Shown: positions 1 to 10,384, counted from the stretch's first letter. The stretch: DNA of 64,000 bases from Bifidobacterium breve (GCA_945890205.1 CAMDCL010000001.1:1-64000), one strand, 5' to 3'. Program-made: numbers and translations. The notes: generated by a model not told the origin, from the letters alone.

Positions 1-95
1 AAACACCCGGTCCCATTCCGAACCCGGAAGTTAAGCCTCTCAGCGTCGATGGTACTGCAAGGGTGACCTTGTGGGAGAGTAGAACGTCGCCGGAC
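1..95 (+). rRNA. rrf: 5S ribosomal RNA (3' part, truncated by window start)
   Basis: CCCGGTCCCATTCCGAACCCGGAAGTTAAGCCTCTCAGCG...GTGGGAGAGTAGAACGTCGCCGGAC matches the 5S rRNA core and 3' end. Confidence 0.95.
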
Positions 96-104
96 TTCTT
101 TTAT

Positions 105-137
105 AAAAAGGGGCGCTTTAACGAGCGCCCCTTTTTT
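105..137 (+). terminator. Rho-independent terminator after 5S rRNA
   Basis: AAAAGGGGCGCT-TTAACG-AGCGCCCCTTTTTT: GC-rich stem followed by a T-run. Confidence 0.93.
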
Positions 138-218
138 ATTTCTCACAAACAAATGTCATACTTTTAAAAAGTAAGTTGAACCATAAAAAAATTGCAAAGC
201 GTGAAGGAGAAGGAAACG

Positions 219-1076
219 ATGGAAGATAGAGATAAGCGCTCATCGCCTCCTCCTGCACGCAAACCATCCGGCCCTAATTCACAACGTCGCCGTGAAGATC
301 TTCCGGCTCGTGGTGGTTCAGCAAGCCGCGCAGGTGCGCCACGTCAAAGACGCGATGGCTCAGATCCACGCGGGGCAAGGCCTGCACCGGTGGATCGAGA
401 TCAATCACGATTACGTCCACGAATCTTTGAACCAGATATTCCTGAAGATGTTACGGGCGAAGAGCTAGAGAAATCAGTTCGTGCAGAACTTCTATCATTG
501 TCACCAGAAAATGCAAAGGTTGTTTCACGACACCTTGTTTGTATTAATTTGTATCAAGAGACAGATCCCCAATTAGCGCACAAGCATGGAATTGCTGCGG
601 CCCACCATGCAGGACGTTTAGCTGTTGTTCGTGAATCAGCAGGATATGCAGCATATCGCGCAGGACATTATGAGATTGCGCTGAAGGAGCTTCGAGCGGC
701 CAACAGAATTTCAGGTGATGTTTCATCACTTCCTGTAATGGCAGATTGTGAACGTGGCCTTGGAAATCCGCTAAAAGCCTTGAATTTGGCTGGTTCTCCA
801 GAGGTAAAGCGGTTGGCAAAGCCTGAAGAAATCGAAATGAGAATCGTTGCCGCAGGTGCACGCCGTGATCTTGGCGAACTTGATGCAGCGGTTGTGACTT
901 TAACCTGCAAAGAGCTTAACAATGAGACAGATGAATGGGCGCTTCGATTGCGCTATGCCTACGCAGATGCTTTAGCTGCTGCGGGTCGAAAAGATGAAGC
1001 ACGTGAGTGGTTTGCAAAATGTGCCGAGCTTGATGAAGAAGAGTTCACAGATGCTGCCGAAAGAGCTGCTCAGTAG
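219..1076 (+). CDS. TPR-like repeat protein with basic RG/PR-rich disordered N-terminus
   Basis: ORF 192-1076; ATG at 219 preceded by purine-rich SD (gaaggagaaggaaacg); alpha-helical repeats such as GYAAYRAGHYEIALKELRAANRI. Confidence 0.75.
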   Translation: MEDRDKRSSPPPARKPSGPNSQRRREDLPARGGSASRAGAPRQRRDGSDPRGARPAPVDRDQSRLRPRIFEPDIPEDVTGEELEKSVRAELLSLSPENAKVVSRHLVCINLYQETDPQLAHKHGIAAAHHAGRLAVVRESAGYAAYRAGHYEIALKELRAANRISGDVSSLPVMADCERGLGNPLKALNLAGSPEVKRLAKPEEIEMRIVAAGARRDLGELDAAVVTLTCKELNNETDEWALRLRYAYADALAAAGRKDEAREWFAKCAELDEEEFTDAAERAAQ

Positions 1077-1159
1077 TTACCCACATCCACAGTATGTAAA
1101 AAGATTTTAGTCACACCCGCTATTTAATCTGCGCCTCTCATAGATGAGAAGGGGTTTTC

Positions 1160-1513
1160 ATGGGTACAAAATCAGGCTCAAAGAGCACACAAAAAAAGGC
1201 AGAGATTGAAGAGGATTACTCTCTTAATGATCTCCTTCTTCGCGGAAGAGTTTCTCAGGAGGCGATTGAGAAGGAGTTACCAAGCGGTGACAAGGTTGTT
1301 GAGTTCCGATTGATAGTCTCGAGAGAGAAACAATCAGGGGTTGATACTTTGGATATCGGTGCATGGAGCGCTAAGGCCCGACGTGTGGCGTTAACACTAA
1401 CAGCGGATGAGTGGATCGAGGTATCAGGCTCAATCCATCGCCGCTTCTGGAGCGCACCTACTGGTCTTGCTAGTCGTTGGCAGGTTGAAGCGGTCGAGAT
1501 AACGCGAATTTAG
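1160..1513 (+). CDS. Short single-stranded DNA-binding (OB-fold) protein
   Basis: 117 aa; LRGRVSQEAIEKELPSGDKVVEFRLIVSRE...WIEVSGSIHRRFW resembles an SSB OB-fold. Confidence 0.65.
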   Translation: MGTKSGSKSTQKKAEIEEDYSLNDLLLRGRVSQEAIEKELPSGDKVVEFRLIVSREKQSGVDTLDIGAWSAKARRVALTLTADEWIEVSGSIHRRFWSAPTGLASRWQVEAVEITRI

Positions 1514-1526
1514 GTAGGCTTATGGC

Positions 1527-1892
1527 ATGAGCAAGAACAGCGATCTTAAAGCCACCATTAAAACCCTAATCGAAAATGTGCAGCTCGGAAATAAATCTGG
1601 ATCTGAGGTTGCACAATCAGTCAACATTTGGCTGAAGGAGGGTGGGGAGGCGATCAAGGTCAAGATTGAGGATGAGGTCGAACGCTCCGTCTCTAAGATG
1701 GGCTTTGTAAAGCGCGGCGAGTTCGAAGCGTTAAAGCAAGAGGTTGCTACTTTGAAAAAGGGTGGCGTTTCGGCAAAGAAAAATCCAGCTAAAAAATCGA
1801 CTGTTAAAAAGAGTACAGCAAAGAAAAGTACAGCGAAAAAAGTGGTGAAGAAGGTTGTTAAGAAAACCGCTGCGAAGAAGGCGAGTAAGTAA
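1527..1892 (+). CDS. Conserved hypothetical protein with histone H1-like Lys/Ala-rich C-terminal tail
   Basis: 121 aa; tail AKKNPAKKSTVKKSTAKKSTAKKVVKKVVKKTAAKKASK. Confidence 0.7.
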   Translation: MSKNSDLKATIKTLIENVQLGNKSGSEVAQSVNIWLKEGGEAIKVKIEDEVERSVSKMGFVKRGEFEALKQEVATLKKGGVSAKKNPAKKSTVKKSTAKKSTAKKVVKKVVKKTAAKKASK

Positions 1893-2072
1893 ATGGAAAT
1901 CTCAACATCTCAATCTCAATCCGGCGAACAGTTTAATGGTGAAGGTTTTGTAGAAGAGCTTCGCAATGAGTTGCAAGAGATTGATGCAATGGAGGTGAGC
2001 GATCATGCTCAACGTTTTGAGGCGCTCCATCAAAAACTCAATCAAGCGCTCTCCTCAATTGATGGTCTCTAA
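1893..2072 (+). CDS. Small conserved-type hypothetical protein upstream of tlyA (59 aa)
   Basis: ATG immediately follows previous TAA; reads MEISTSQSQSGEQFNGEGFVEELRNELQEIDAMEVSDHAQRFEALHQKLNQALSSIDGL*; missing from the ORF track because it is under 60 aa. Confidence 0.75.
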   Translation: MEISTSQSQSGEQFNGEGFVEELRNELQEIDAMEVSDHAQRFEALHQKLNQALSSIDGL

Positions 2073-2085
2073 TTAATTTATATTT

Positions 2086-2874
2086 ATGAAGACACGTTTG
2101 GATGCTGAGCTGGTTCGTAGAGAGTTAGCCCGTTCACGTGAACAGGCAGCGGATCTGATTGAGAAGAGATCGGTTTTAGTCAATGGAATTCCTGCAACTA
2201 AACCTGCAACTCAGGTTGATGCGGAGACTTCGATAACAATTTCAGGTGACAGAGATGATTTTGTGTCCCGTGGTGGCCATAAGTTAGAGGGCGCGCTCAA
2301 CGCCTTCACCGGTGTTAACGTTGCAGGTAAGCGGTGTTTAGATGCTGGTGCTTCTACCGGTGGCTTTACCGATGTACTTCTTCGCCGTAACGCGGGCCAT
2401 GTAGTCGCTGTTGATGTGGGTTATGGCCAGTTGGCATGGGGTTTGCGCCAGGATGAACGTGTCACCGTTTTAGATCGCACCAATATTCGACACCTCACTG
2501 GAGATATGGTTGGTGAACCCATAGATGTAGTAGTTGCCGATCTCTCCTTTATCTCACTCACCTTGGTACTACCCGCATTAGCTGCGGTCTCTAAGCCAGA
2601 TGCTGATTTTGTAGTAATGGTTAAACCACAGTTTGAGGTAGGGCGTGAAAAGTTAGGTGCGGGTGGAGTTGTTCGAGATCCCGCGCTTCGTAAGGCGGCT
2701 GTTATCGAGGTTGCAGAGTCTGCCTACGATGTCGGTCTTGGCACGATGGGAATTACCGCTAGCCCACTTCCGGGACCTGCGGGTAATGTTGAGTACTTCT
2801 TATGGCTTCGTCGTGGAGCCGTTGAGATTGATCACTCCATGCTTGATGAGGCAATAGCGATAGGACCCCAGTGA
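2086..2874 (+). CDS. tlyA: TlyA family rRNA (cytidine-2'-O)-methyltransferase
   Basis: S4-like N-terminus plus CLDAGASTGGFTDVLL and VVADLSFISL motifs. Confidence 0.93.
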   Translation: MKTRLDAELVRRELARSREQAADLIEKRSVLVNGIPATKPATQVDAETSITISGDRDDFVSRGGHKLEGALNAFTGVNVAGKRCLDAGASTGGFTDVLLRRNAGHVVAVDVGYGQLAWGLRQDERVTVLDRTNIRHLTGDMVGEPIDVVVADLSFISLTLVLPALAAVSKPDADFVVMVKPQFEVGREKLGAGGVVRDPALRKAAVIEVAESAYDVGLGTMGITASPLPGPAGNVEYFLWLRRGAVEIDHSMLDEAIAIGPQ

Positions 2875-3722
2875 TGCGTAATCTTTTGATTGTCTGTAAC
2901 CCGGGTCGAGTAGATGCTGTTGTTGCCGCGGTAGAGCTTCAACAAAACCTCGCATCCACATTTGGTATCTACACAATTTCTGATGTTGAGATTCCAGGAA
3001 TAGTTCGCTCAACCATTGCGGATTTACCAGAGATTGAAGCCGCTGTTGTTCTTGGGGGAGATGGAACAATGTTGCGTGCGGCAGAGGTAGCTCATGAACG
3101 TGATATTCCATTGCTGGGCGTGAACTTAGGTCATGTTGGCTTTTTATCTGAGGTAGAGCGCTCAAAGATTGCAGATGTTATTCAGGCTGTTATCAATAAG
3201 TCCTATGTGATCGATCCTCGAATTACCTTGGGGTACACAGTTGAACGAGAAGGCAAGGTTGTTGCATCTGGCTGGGCTCTTAATGAGGTAACTGTGGAAC
3301 GTGAAAAGGCAACGATGGTTGAGCTCTTTCTTGAGATTGATAATCGTCCTATTTCTCGATGGGGTTGTGATGGCTTGATCTGCTCTACTCCTACCGGCTC
3401 GACCGCCTACGCCTTTTCAGCCGGTGGTCCAGTCCTGTGGCCTGCTGTTGATGCGCTAGTTGTTCTGCCTATTTCAGCTCATGCCCTTTTCTCTCGTCCA
3501 CTTGTAATCTCCCCATCATCGGTAATTGCTGTCGGTATTGAATCCTCTCAAGCCTTTTTGTCAGCTGATGCACTGCGTAAATTTCCGCTTGTTGCAGGCG
3601 ATCGTGTAGTTGTGACCAAGGATTCACGGGTAATTCAACTAGCTCACTTAAAGAACACCTTATTTAGCGATCGATTGGTGGCAAAGTTCAAACTACCTGT
3701 TGAGGGCTGGCGTGGTGAGTGA
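2871..3722 (+). CDS. nadK: NAD kinase
   Basis: VVLGGDGTMLRAAE; GCDGLICSTPTGSTAYAFSAGGP. Confidence 0.96.
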   Translation: MMRNLLIVCNPGRVDAVVAAVELQQNLASTFGIYTISDVEIPGIVRSTIADLPEIEAAVVLGGDGTMLRAAEVAHERDIPLLGVNLGHVGFLSEVERSKIADVIQAVINKSYVIDPRITLGYTVEREGKVVASGWALNEVTVEREKATMVELFLEIDNRPISRWGCDGLICSTPTGSTAYAFSAGGPVLWPAVDALVVLPISAHALFSRPLVISPSSVIAVGIESSQAFLSADALRKFPLVAGDRVVVTKDSRVIQLAHLKNTLFSDRLVAKFKLPVEGWRGE

Positions 3723-5415
3723 ACGTACCTTTCTTGAAGAGATAACTATTCGCTCGATCGGTGTGATCGATAGTTCGACCCTTGAAATATCAAAGGGATT
3801 AACCGTCTTATCGGGTGAAACTGGCGCCGGCAAGACCATGATTTTGACGGCATTAAACCTCATTCTCGGTGGAAAAGCCGATAGCTCATTGGTAAGAAAG
3901 GGCGCGGAACGTTTAGTTGCAAGTGGAAGGTTTTCCATTCCTAAGGCACAGGAGATTTTGTTTGAGGATGCATTAATTGAGGATGGCGAATTGATCGTAG
4001 TTCGCACCGTTGCTGCAGATGGTAAGAGCAAGGCGACAACAAATGGTGTGAGCGCTACAGCCTCCACCCTTGCATCCTTTGGAGAAAATTTGGTTGAGGT
4101 GCATGGACAGGCTTCAAATCACACCATTACCAAATCATCGAGACAACGGGAGCTGCTGGATCGCTTTGCGGTAATTGATTTAGATCGGTATCAGTTAGCA
4201 CTTGCCAATTACCACGAGATGAAGGATCGGATCGCAACCCTTAAGAAAAGTATCGCCGCCAAGGATAAGGAGTTGGCCGAACTTAAAGAGTTTGCACACG
4301 AGTTTTCAGCTCTCAATCCTGCATCGGGAGAGTTTGTTGAAATCGAATCAGAGATAGCGCGTTTGTCTAGCGTTGAAGAGCTGCGAGCAGCGACGCAGTT
4401 GGCATCATCTGCGATCGAGGATGAGGAAGCGGGCTCACTCACCTCTTTAGGAACCGCCCGTCGTAGCCTGGAAAGTGCCCGTTCTAAGGATCGGCTGCTG
4501 GAAGAGATTTATCAGCAACTCAGTGAGAGCTTTTTCTTGTTAGCAGATGCCCAGAGCGCATTAAATTCATATATCTCCCGCTTAGAGGCAGATCCTGCCC
4601 GTTTGGATTATCTGCAGCAGCGAAAATCCCAACTCAATGCATTGGTCAAGAAGTTTGGTGGAGCTAAGGGAGTTGATGAGGAGATCGCCTCACTGACTAT
4701 GCGTTTCAAGAACTCATCTGATGCGATCGCCGATCTTGAGGGTGGCGATGCACGTTTACAGGAGTTAGAGAAAGAGTTGGTTGCGATCAAGAAAAATTTG
4801 TTATCCGAAGCGAAAAAGGTAAGTGATGCTCGAACAGATGCAGCGGTGAAATTATCTACTCTGGTTACTCGAGAGATCCAGCAATTATCAATGCCACACG
4901 CTACCTTCGTAGCTTCTGTCGAATCAGCTGATTATTCTGCACCCAAGGAGTCTGATTTCACCTCGCAGGGATGTGATGAGATTTCGATGTTCATTCAGGG
5001 GCATAAGGATGCACCGCTTGTTCCATTAGCTAAGGGTGCATCGGGCGGAGAAATGTCACGTGTCATGCTCGCCCTTGAGGTTGTGATCGCGTCAACTCAT
5101 CCGATCGGAACATATGTATTTGATGAGGTAGATGCTGGAGTTGGAGGAAAGGCTGCGATTGAAGTTGGTCGTCGACTTCATCAGTTAGCCCAGCATGCAC
5201 AAGTAATTGTTGTCACCCACCTGCCACAGGTTGCCGCTTGGGCTGACTCTCATTTTGTTGTCACCAAGAACAATGATGGAACGGTCAGCCAGAGTGATGT
5301 TCGTCAGGTTACAGGTGAGGATCGGATTGAAGAGGTTGCCCGTATGTTGGCGGGGCTGGAAAACTCTGCCAGCGCACGTGAACACGCCACCGAACTGCTC
5401 TCGCTAAAGGTGTAA
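3700..5415 (+). CDS. recN: DNA repair protein RecN
   Basis: GETGAGKTMILTALNLILGGKAD; GASGGEMSRVMLALE; TYVFDEVDAGVGG. Confidence 0.97.
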   Translation: MRAGVVSERTFLEEITIRSIGVIDSSTLEISKGLTVLSGETGAGKTMILTALNLILGGKADSSLVRKGAERLVASGRFSIPKAQEILFEDALIEDGELIVVRTVAADGKSKATTNGVSATASTLASFGENLVEVHGQASNHTITKSSRQRELLDRFAVIDLDRYQLALANYHEMKDRIATLKKSIAAKDKELAELKEFAHEFSALNPASGEFVEIESEIARLSSVEELRAATQLASSAIEDEEAGSLTSLGTARRSLESARSKDRLLEEIYQQLSESFFLLADAQSALNSYISRLEADPARLDYLQQRKSQLNALVKKFGGAKGVDEEIASLTMRFKNSSDAIADLEGGDARLQELEKELVAIKKNLLSEAKKVSDARTDAAVKLSTLVTREIQQLSMPHATFVASVESADYSAPKESDFTSQGCDEISMFIQGHKDAPLVPLAKGASGGEMSRVMLALEVVIASTHPIGTYVFDEVDAGVGGKAAIEVGRRLHQLAQHAQVIVVTHLPQVAAWADSHFVVTKNNDGTVSQSDVRQVTGEDRIEEVARMLAGLENSASAREHATELLSLKV

Positions 5416-5450
5416 GTAGGCGGCTCAAATAAATGATAGGTTTGACTTCC

Positions 5451-7082
5451 ATGGGCCAAGCACATGTGACGAAACACTTATTTGTAACTGGCGGAGTCGC
5501 CTCAAGTTTGGGCAAAGGACTCACCGCCTCAAGTCTTGGACGATTACTAGTAGCCCGTGGCATCCGAGTAACGATGCAAAAGCTAGATCCTTACCTCAAT
5601 GTGGATCCAGGAACTATGAATCCATTTCAGCATGGTGAGGTCTTTGTTACCGATGATGGCTCTGAAACCGATTTAGATATTGGACATTACGAGCGTTTCT
5701 TAGACCGCAACCTTCATGGCTCAGCAAATGTGACTACAGGCCAGGTTTACTCCCGTGTAATCGCACGTGAACGTCGTGGAGAGTACCTAGGTGAAACTGT
5801 TCAGGTTATTCCACACATCACCAATGAGATTAAAGAGCGCATCATCGCTATGGCTAGCCCTGATATTGATCTAGTAATAACTGAGGTAGGTGGCACCGTT
5901 GGCGATATTGAATCTCAACCATTCTTAGAAGCGATTCGCCAAATTCGCCAAACAGTTGGCCGCGACAATGTTTTCTACCTTCACGTCTCCTTGGTACCAT
6001 ACATCGGCCCATCGGGTGAGCTCAAGACAAAACCAACCCAGCACTCAGTAGCAGCGTTGCGCAGTATTGGTATTGCTCCAGATGCAATAGTGCTGCGTTC
6101 AGATCGTGAAATCCCAGAGTCTGTAAAGAGAAAGATCTCTTTGATGTGCGATGTTGATTCAGAGGCGGTGGTTGCAGCGGTGGATGCTCCATCTATCTAT
6201 GACATCCCAAAGGTTTTGCATAGCGAAGGTCTAGATTCCTATGTAGTAAAGCGACTTGGCTTTGATTGCCATGATGTTGTGTGGGGGGAGTGGGATGCTC
6301 TTCTAGAGAAGGTCCATCACCCAAAGCACCTCATCAAGGTCGGTCTGGTTGGAAAGTACATCGATCTTCCAGATGCTTATTTATCAGTCTCGGAGGCGTT
6401 GCGCGCAGGTGGGTTTGCTAATCAAGCAAAGATCGAGATTGTTTGGATCGCAAGTGATGAGTGTGAAACTCCCGAAGGTGCTAAGAATCATTTAGCGGGC
6501 GTGGATGCGATCTGCGTTCCTGGTGGATTTGGTATCCGAGGTATTGAAGGCAAGGTTGGTGCCCTTAAGTTTGCTCGTGAAAACGGGATTCCTACCTTGG
6601 GATTATGCCTAGGTTTGCAATGCATGGTGATTGAGGCGGCTCGCAACCTTGCAGGGATCAAGGATGCAATCTCTGCGGAGTTCTCAGATTCTGGAACCCC
6701 AGTAATTGCAACAATGGATGATCAAAAGGATGTTGTTTCAGGCAAAGGGGATATGGGCGGAACGATGCGCTTGGGTCTCTACACCGCTAATTTGTTGGCA
6801 GGCTCGGTGGTCGCCAACACTTATGGTGCCACTGAGGTTTCAGAACGTCATCGTCACCGTTACGAGGTTAATAACAAGTATCGAGATCAAATCTCTAACG
6901 CCGGGTTAGTTTTCTCAGGTATGTTTAAAGCACAGGATCTGGTGGAGTTTGTAGAACTTCCAGAATCGGTGCATCCTTATTACGTGGGTACGCAAGCTCA
7001 TCCAGAGCTTCGTTCACGTCCAACTCGACCTCATCCATTATTTGTAGGATTGATCGCGGCGGCACTTAAAGCGAAGGGCTAA
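5451..7082 (+). CDS. pyrG: CTP synthase
   Basis: [26 protein letters not shown]; glutaminase [12 protein letters not shown] opens at 5433 but the conserved start is likely MGQAHVTKH at 5451. Confidence 0.97.
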   Translation: MGQAHVTKHLFVTGGVASSLGKGLTASSLGRLLVARGIRVTMQKLDPYLNVDPGTMNPFQHGEVFVTDDGSETDLDIGHYERFLDRNLHGSANVTTGQVYSRVIARERRGEYLGETVQVIPHITNEIKERIIAMASPDIDLVITEVGGTVGDIESQPFLEAIRQIRQTVGRDNVFYLHVSLVPYIGPSGELKTKPTQHSVAALRSIGIAPDAIVLRSDREIPESVKRKISLMCDVDSEAVVAAVDAPSIYDIPKVLHSEGLDSYVVKRLGFDCHDVVWGEWDALLEKVHHPKHLIKVGLVGKYIDLPDAYLSVSEALRAGGFANQAKIEIVWIASDECETPEGAKNHLAGVDAICVPGGFGIRGIEGKVGALKFARENGIPTLGLCLGLQCMVIEAARNLAGIKDAISAEFSDSGTPVIATMDDQKDVVSGKGDMGGTMRLGLYTANLLAGSVVANTYGATEVSERHRHRYEVNNKYRDQISNAGLVFSGMFKAQDLVEFVELPESVHPYYVGTQAHPELRSRPTRPHPLFVGLIAAALKAKG

Positions 7083-7084
7083 TC

Positions 7085-8182
7085 ATGATCGTTGGAGTTC
7101 CCAAGGAGATCAAGGTTCATGAGTCACGAGTGGCAATTACCCCTGAAGGTGTTTCAGAGTTTGTTCATGCAGGGCACACCGTGGTTATTGAGGACAAAGC
7201 TGGTGTCGGTTCATCAATTACCAATGAAGAGTTCATAGCAGCTGGAGCAACCATTGTTGCAACCGCCGATGATGTCTGGAAAAAGGCTGATTTAGTATTG
7301 AAGGTAAAGGAACCAATCGAGTCTGAGTATCCAAGGATGCGTAAAGGCCAAACCCTCTTTACCTATCTGCATCTTGCAGCCTCGAAGGCCTGCACCGATG
7401 CCTTACTTCAATCGGGAACAACAGCGATCGCATATGAAACCGTTGAAGTAGATGGAACCTTGCCGCTGCTTGCGCCGATGAGCGAGGTCGCAGGGCGTCT
7501 TGCAACGCAGGTGGGTGCAACCACTTTACAAAAGCCACATGGTGGTCGTGGAGTTCTCTTAGGTGGTGTTCCGGGAGTTGCCCCTGGACGAGTTGTTGTA
7601 ATTGGCGGTGGTGTTGCAGGTTTGAATGCAGCGGTTATTGCCCTCGGAATGGGCGCAGATGTCACCGTCTTTGATCGTTCCATTAATCGATTGCAGTACA
7701 TCGACACGATGTACGGCGGAGGCATCAAGACCTTGGTTGCATCAAAGCATGCAATTGAACGCGAGGTAAAACAAGCCGATCTTGTTATTGGCGCGGTCCT
7801 TGTTCATGGAGCAAAGGCTCCCAAGTTGATCTCTAACGCACTAGTTGCCCAGATGAAGGCTGGCTCCGTGTTGGTAGATATTGCAATCGACCAGGGTGGA
7901 TGTTTCGAGGATTCACGAGCAACAACTCACGCAGAGCCTACCTTTACCGTTCATAACTCTATTTTTTATTGTGTTGCAAATATGCCCGGGGCGGTTCCCG
8001 TGGCATCAACATATGCACTGACAAATGCAACCCTTCCATTTGCGCTCTCACTGGCAAATCTTGGTTGGGAGGCGGCCTGTAAGAAGGATAAAAACCTTGC
8101 TAAAGGTTTGAATGTGCATGACGGAAAGATCTATTACTCCGCCGTCGCAGAAGCACATGGTTACGCAACCGCTCAGCTTTGA
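7085..8182 (+). CDS. ald: Alanine dehydrogenase
   Basis: [23 protein letters not shown]; full-length family match. Confidence 0.96.
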   Translation: MIVGVPKEIKVHESRVAITPEGVSEFVHAGHTVVIEDKAGVGSSITNEEFIAAGATIVATADDVWKKADLVLKVKEPIESEYPRMRKGQTLFTYLHLAASKACTDALLQSGTTAIAYETVEVDGTLPLLAPMSEVAGRLATQVGATTLQKPHGGRGVLLGGVPGVAPGRVVVIGGGVAGLNAAVIALGMGADVTVFDRSINRLQYIDTMYGGGIKTLVASKHAIEREVKQADLVIGAVLVHGAKAPKLISNALVAQMKAGSVLVDIAIDQGGCFEDSRATTHAEPTFTVHNSIFYCVANMPGAVPVASTYALTNATLPFALSLANLGWEAACKKDKNLAKGLNVHDGKIYYSAVAEAHGYATAQL

Positions 8183-9083
8183 TCTTGCCGCATCCTCATT
8201 TCTCAATTATCTTCAGATTGAGAGGGGATTGGCAACAAACTCCATCGCTGCATACCGTCGTGATTTGCAAAAGTTTGGTCAGTTTTTAAATGGTCAGGAT
8301 TTACGTGAGGTAACCCCTGAAGTTGTTACAGCCTTTGAGAGCTCCTTGCGTCAGGCTAATCTTTCAATTGCAACGGTTAACCGCGCAGATTCAACCTTGC
8401 GATCTTTCTTTAAGCATTTGCAACAGGAGCATGGTTTGCCTGATCCAACCCTTGAGATTGCTGCGAGCAAATCAGCCCGCCGATTGCCTAAGGCGTTATC
8501 GATTAATCAAATTCTTTCTATGATTGATGCAGCCTACAAATCAGGTGAGCCAATTACCTTGCGCGATCAAGCGATGCTAGAGCTTTTGTATAGCAGTGGT
8601 GCACGAGTCAGTGAGTTAATCGGCATCAACGTCAATGATCTGAGTACAGTGCAAACAGATGATGGGGAGATCACAACCTTAAAGTTACGTGGCAAAGGAG
8701 CTAAGGAACGGATAGTTCCACTGGGATCCTTTGCATCAAAAGCTATCGACAACTACTGTGTAAGAATCCGACCAGAGCTACTGGCAAAAAACCCTAAGAA
8801 TAACCCCGCACTCTTTCTCAACTCTCGTGGCGCAAGGATCTCTCGTCAATCAGCGTGGCAGTTGGTTCTACAGGCCGCCGCCGCGGCCGGCATAACTGAG
8901 CATGTTTCACCCCATGTGTTTAGACATTCATACGCAACACATTTGCTAGATGGTGGCGCAGATATACGTGTTGTCCAGGAGTTACTGGGGCATGCATCCG
9001 TAACAACAACCCAGATTTATACCCTGATCACAATTGATAAGGTGCGAGAGAGTTACTCAATGGCACATCCCCGTGCCAAGTAA
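8157..9083 (+). CDS. xerD: Tyrosine recombinase XerD
   Basis: HVFRHSYATHLLDGGADIRVVQELLGHASVTTTQIYT; start inside ald C-terminus at 8157 more plausible than 8112. Confidence 0.93.
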   Translation: MVTQPLSFDLAASSFLNYLQIERGLATNSIAAYRRDLQKFGQFLNGQDLREVTPEVVTAFESSLRQANLSIATVNRADSTLRSFFKHLQQEHGLPDPTLEIAASKSARRLPKALSINQILSMIDAAYKSGEPITLRDQAMLELLYSSGARVSELIGINVNDLSTVQTDDGEITTLKLRGKGAKERIVPLGSFASKAIDNYCVRIRPELLAKNPKNNPALFLNSRGARISRQSAWQLVLQAAAAAGITEHVSPHVFRHSYATHLLDGGADIRVVQELLGHASVTTTQIYTLITIDKVRESYSMAHPRAK

Positions 9084-9086
9084 GGG

Positions 9087-9503
9087 CTACTGACCGCGGA
9101 GTCGGCGTGCCAAGATGCTTTGATCGCCCTTGGCTTCAAGATCGGCGATGATCACAGCGATTGACTCGCGAACAATGCGACCACGATCAACAGCTAGACC
9201 CAAATCTCCACGCAGTTGCAAACGTGCCTGATCAAGATCAAACAACTCATCTGGTGAGAGATACACAGTGATCTTTTCATCATGGCGTTCACGTCCTGAA
9301 GGGGAGCGGTCAACAGTTGTTACACGACGACGTGCAATTGTGCGGACACCCTTCTTTGAGGAGGCGGCTTTAGGTGTTGCAATCGCAGGAGGTACTAGTG
9401 GAGCGGCAACCTCTTGAGAGCTTTGTGCCGGAACTGCACTTAATGCGGGTGCGGTGGAACGAAAGAGTTCATCTGCACCTGGAAGGTTTGCTCTGCGGGT
9501 CAT
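9087..9503 (-). CDS. Conserved actinobacterial protein, partner of ParA-like ATPase
   Basis: Overlaps the parA-like stop; C-terminal KITVYLSPDELFDLDQARLQLR...GRIVRESIAVIIADLE. Confidence 0.6.
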   Translation of the reverse strand: MTRRANLPGADELFRSTAPALSAVPAQSSQEVAAPLVPPAIATPKAASSKKGVRTIARRRVTTVDRSPSGRERHDEKITVYLSPDELFDLDQARLQLRGDLGLAVDRGRIVRESIAVIIADLEAKGDQSILARRLRGQ

Positions 9504-10384
9504 CGTGCGCCTCCTCTGGCGATTAGTTCTCGAGCTAGGCGGCGGTATGAAGCTGCGCCACCTGAAGATGTTGCATAGGTTGTAATTGGTTCGCCCACCA
9601 CAGTTGTTTCTGGAAAGCGAATAGTCTTAGCGATAATTGTTTCAAAGACATCTTCAGGGAATTGTTCAAGAATTCGCTCTAACACCTGACGGTTATGAGA
9701 TGTCTTCTTGTCATACATAGTTGCCAAAATTCCGATAAGACGCAGTTCAGGGTTGAGAAAGTTTTTCACCTTATCGAGATTTCCCTTTAACTCAATAAAT
9801 CCATGCAAGGCAAAGTACTCACACTGCATAGGAACAATTACCTCTTGTGATGCAACTAGCGCATTAATCGTTAACTGACCCATAGTTGGTTGGCAATCAA
9901 TCAAGATCACATCGTAGTAATCGCGAAGCGGAGCAAGCGCGCGCTTGAGATACTGTTGGCCTCCGATTTCAGCGCCCAGGGTGGTTTCCGCTGTTCCTAA
10001 ATCACGGTTGGCTGGCAGAAAATCTAACCCCGGAACCGATGACTTCAAAACAATCTCATCAACATTTGCCGTAGGTGTCATCAATGCGTAGTAAACAGTT
10101 TGTTCTAAGGGAAGTGAGTGGGCGTTAACTCCAAGACCAAGTGATAAACCACCTTGAGGATCAAAGTCGACCAACAAAACTCTGCGACCCATCTCAGCAA
10201 GAGCGGCACCTAGGTTGATGGTGCTAGTTGTCTTACCGACACCACCCTTTTGATTAAAGATTGAGATGACCTTAGCGTTGCCATGGTCAGAGATTGGGGC
10301 AGGGGTAGGAAAGCTCTTGGCGGCTCTGCCCAGGAGATTAGATGTCGTCGCAACATCCTCTGCAATTGTCGATTTAGCGTTCAA
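9500..10384 (-). CDS. ParA/Soj-family chromosome partitioning ATPase
   Basis: VISIFNQKGGVGKTTSTINLGAALAEMGRRVLLVDFDPQGGLSLGLG; TTG start with AGGAAAGAGG upstream. Confidence 0.93.
   Translation of the reverse strand: MNAKSTIAEDVATTSNLLGRAAKSFPTPAPISDHGNAKVISIFNQKGGVGKTTSTINLGAALAEMGRRVLLVDFDPQGGLSLGLGVNAHSLPLEQTVYYALMTPTANVDEIVLKSSVPGLDFLPANRDLGTAETTLGAEIGGQQYLKRALAPLRDYYDVILIDCQPTMGQLTINALVASQEVIVPMQCEYFALHGFIELKGNLDKVKNFLNPELRLIGILATMYDKKTSHNRQVLERILEQFPEDVFETIIAKTIRFPETTVVGEPITTYATSSGGAASYRRLARELIARGGAR

Noticed and set aside
8157-9083. Tyrosine recombinase as sign of an integrated element
   Set aside because: It is a XerD-type housekeeping recombinase in a conserved ald-xerD-parA-scpA neighbourhood; no att repeats or phage genes nearby.
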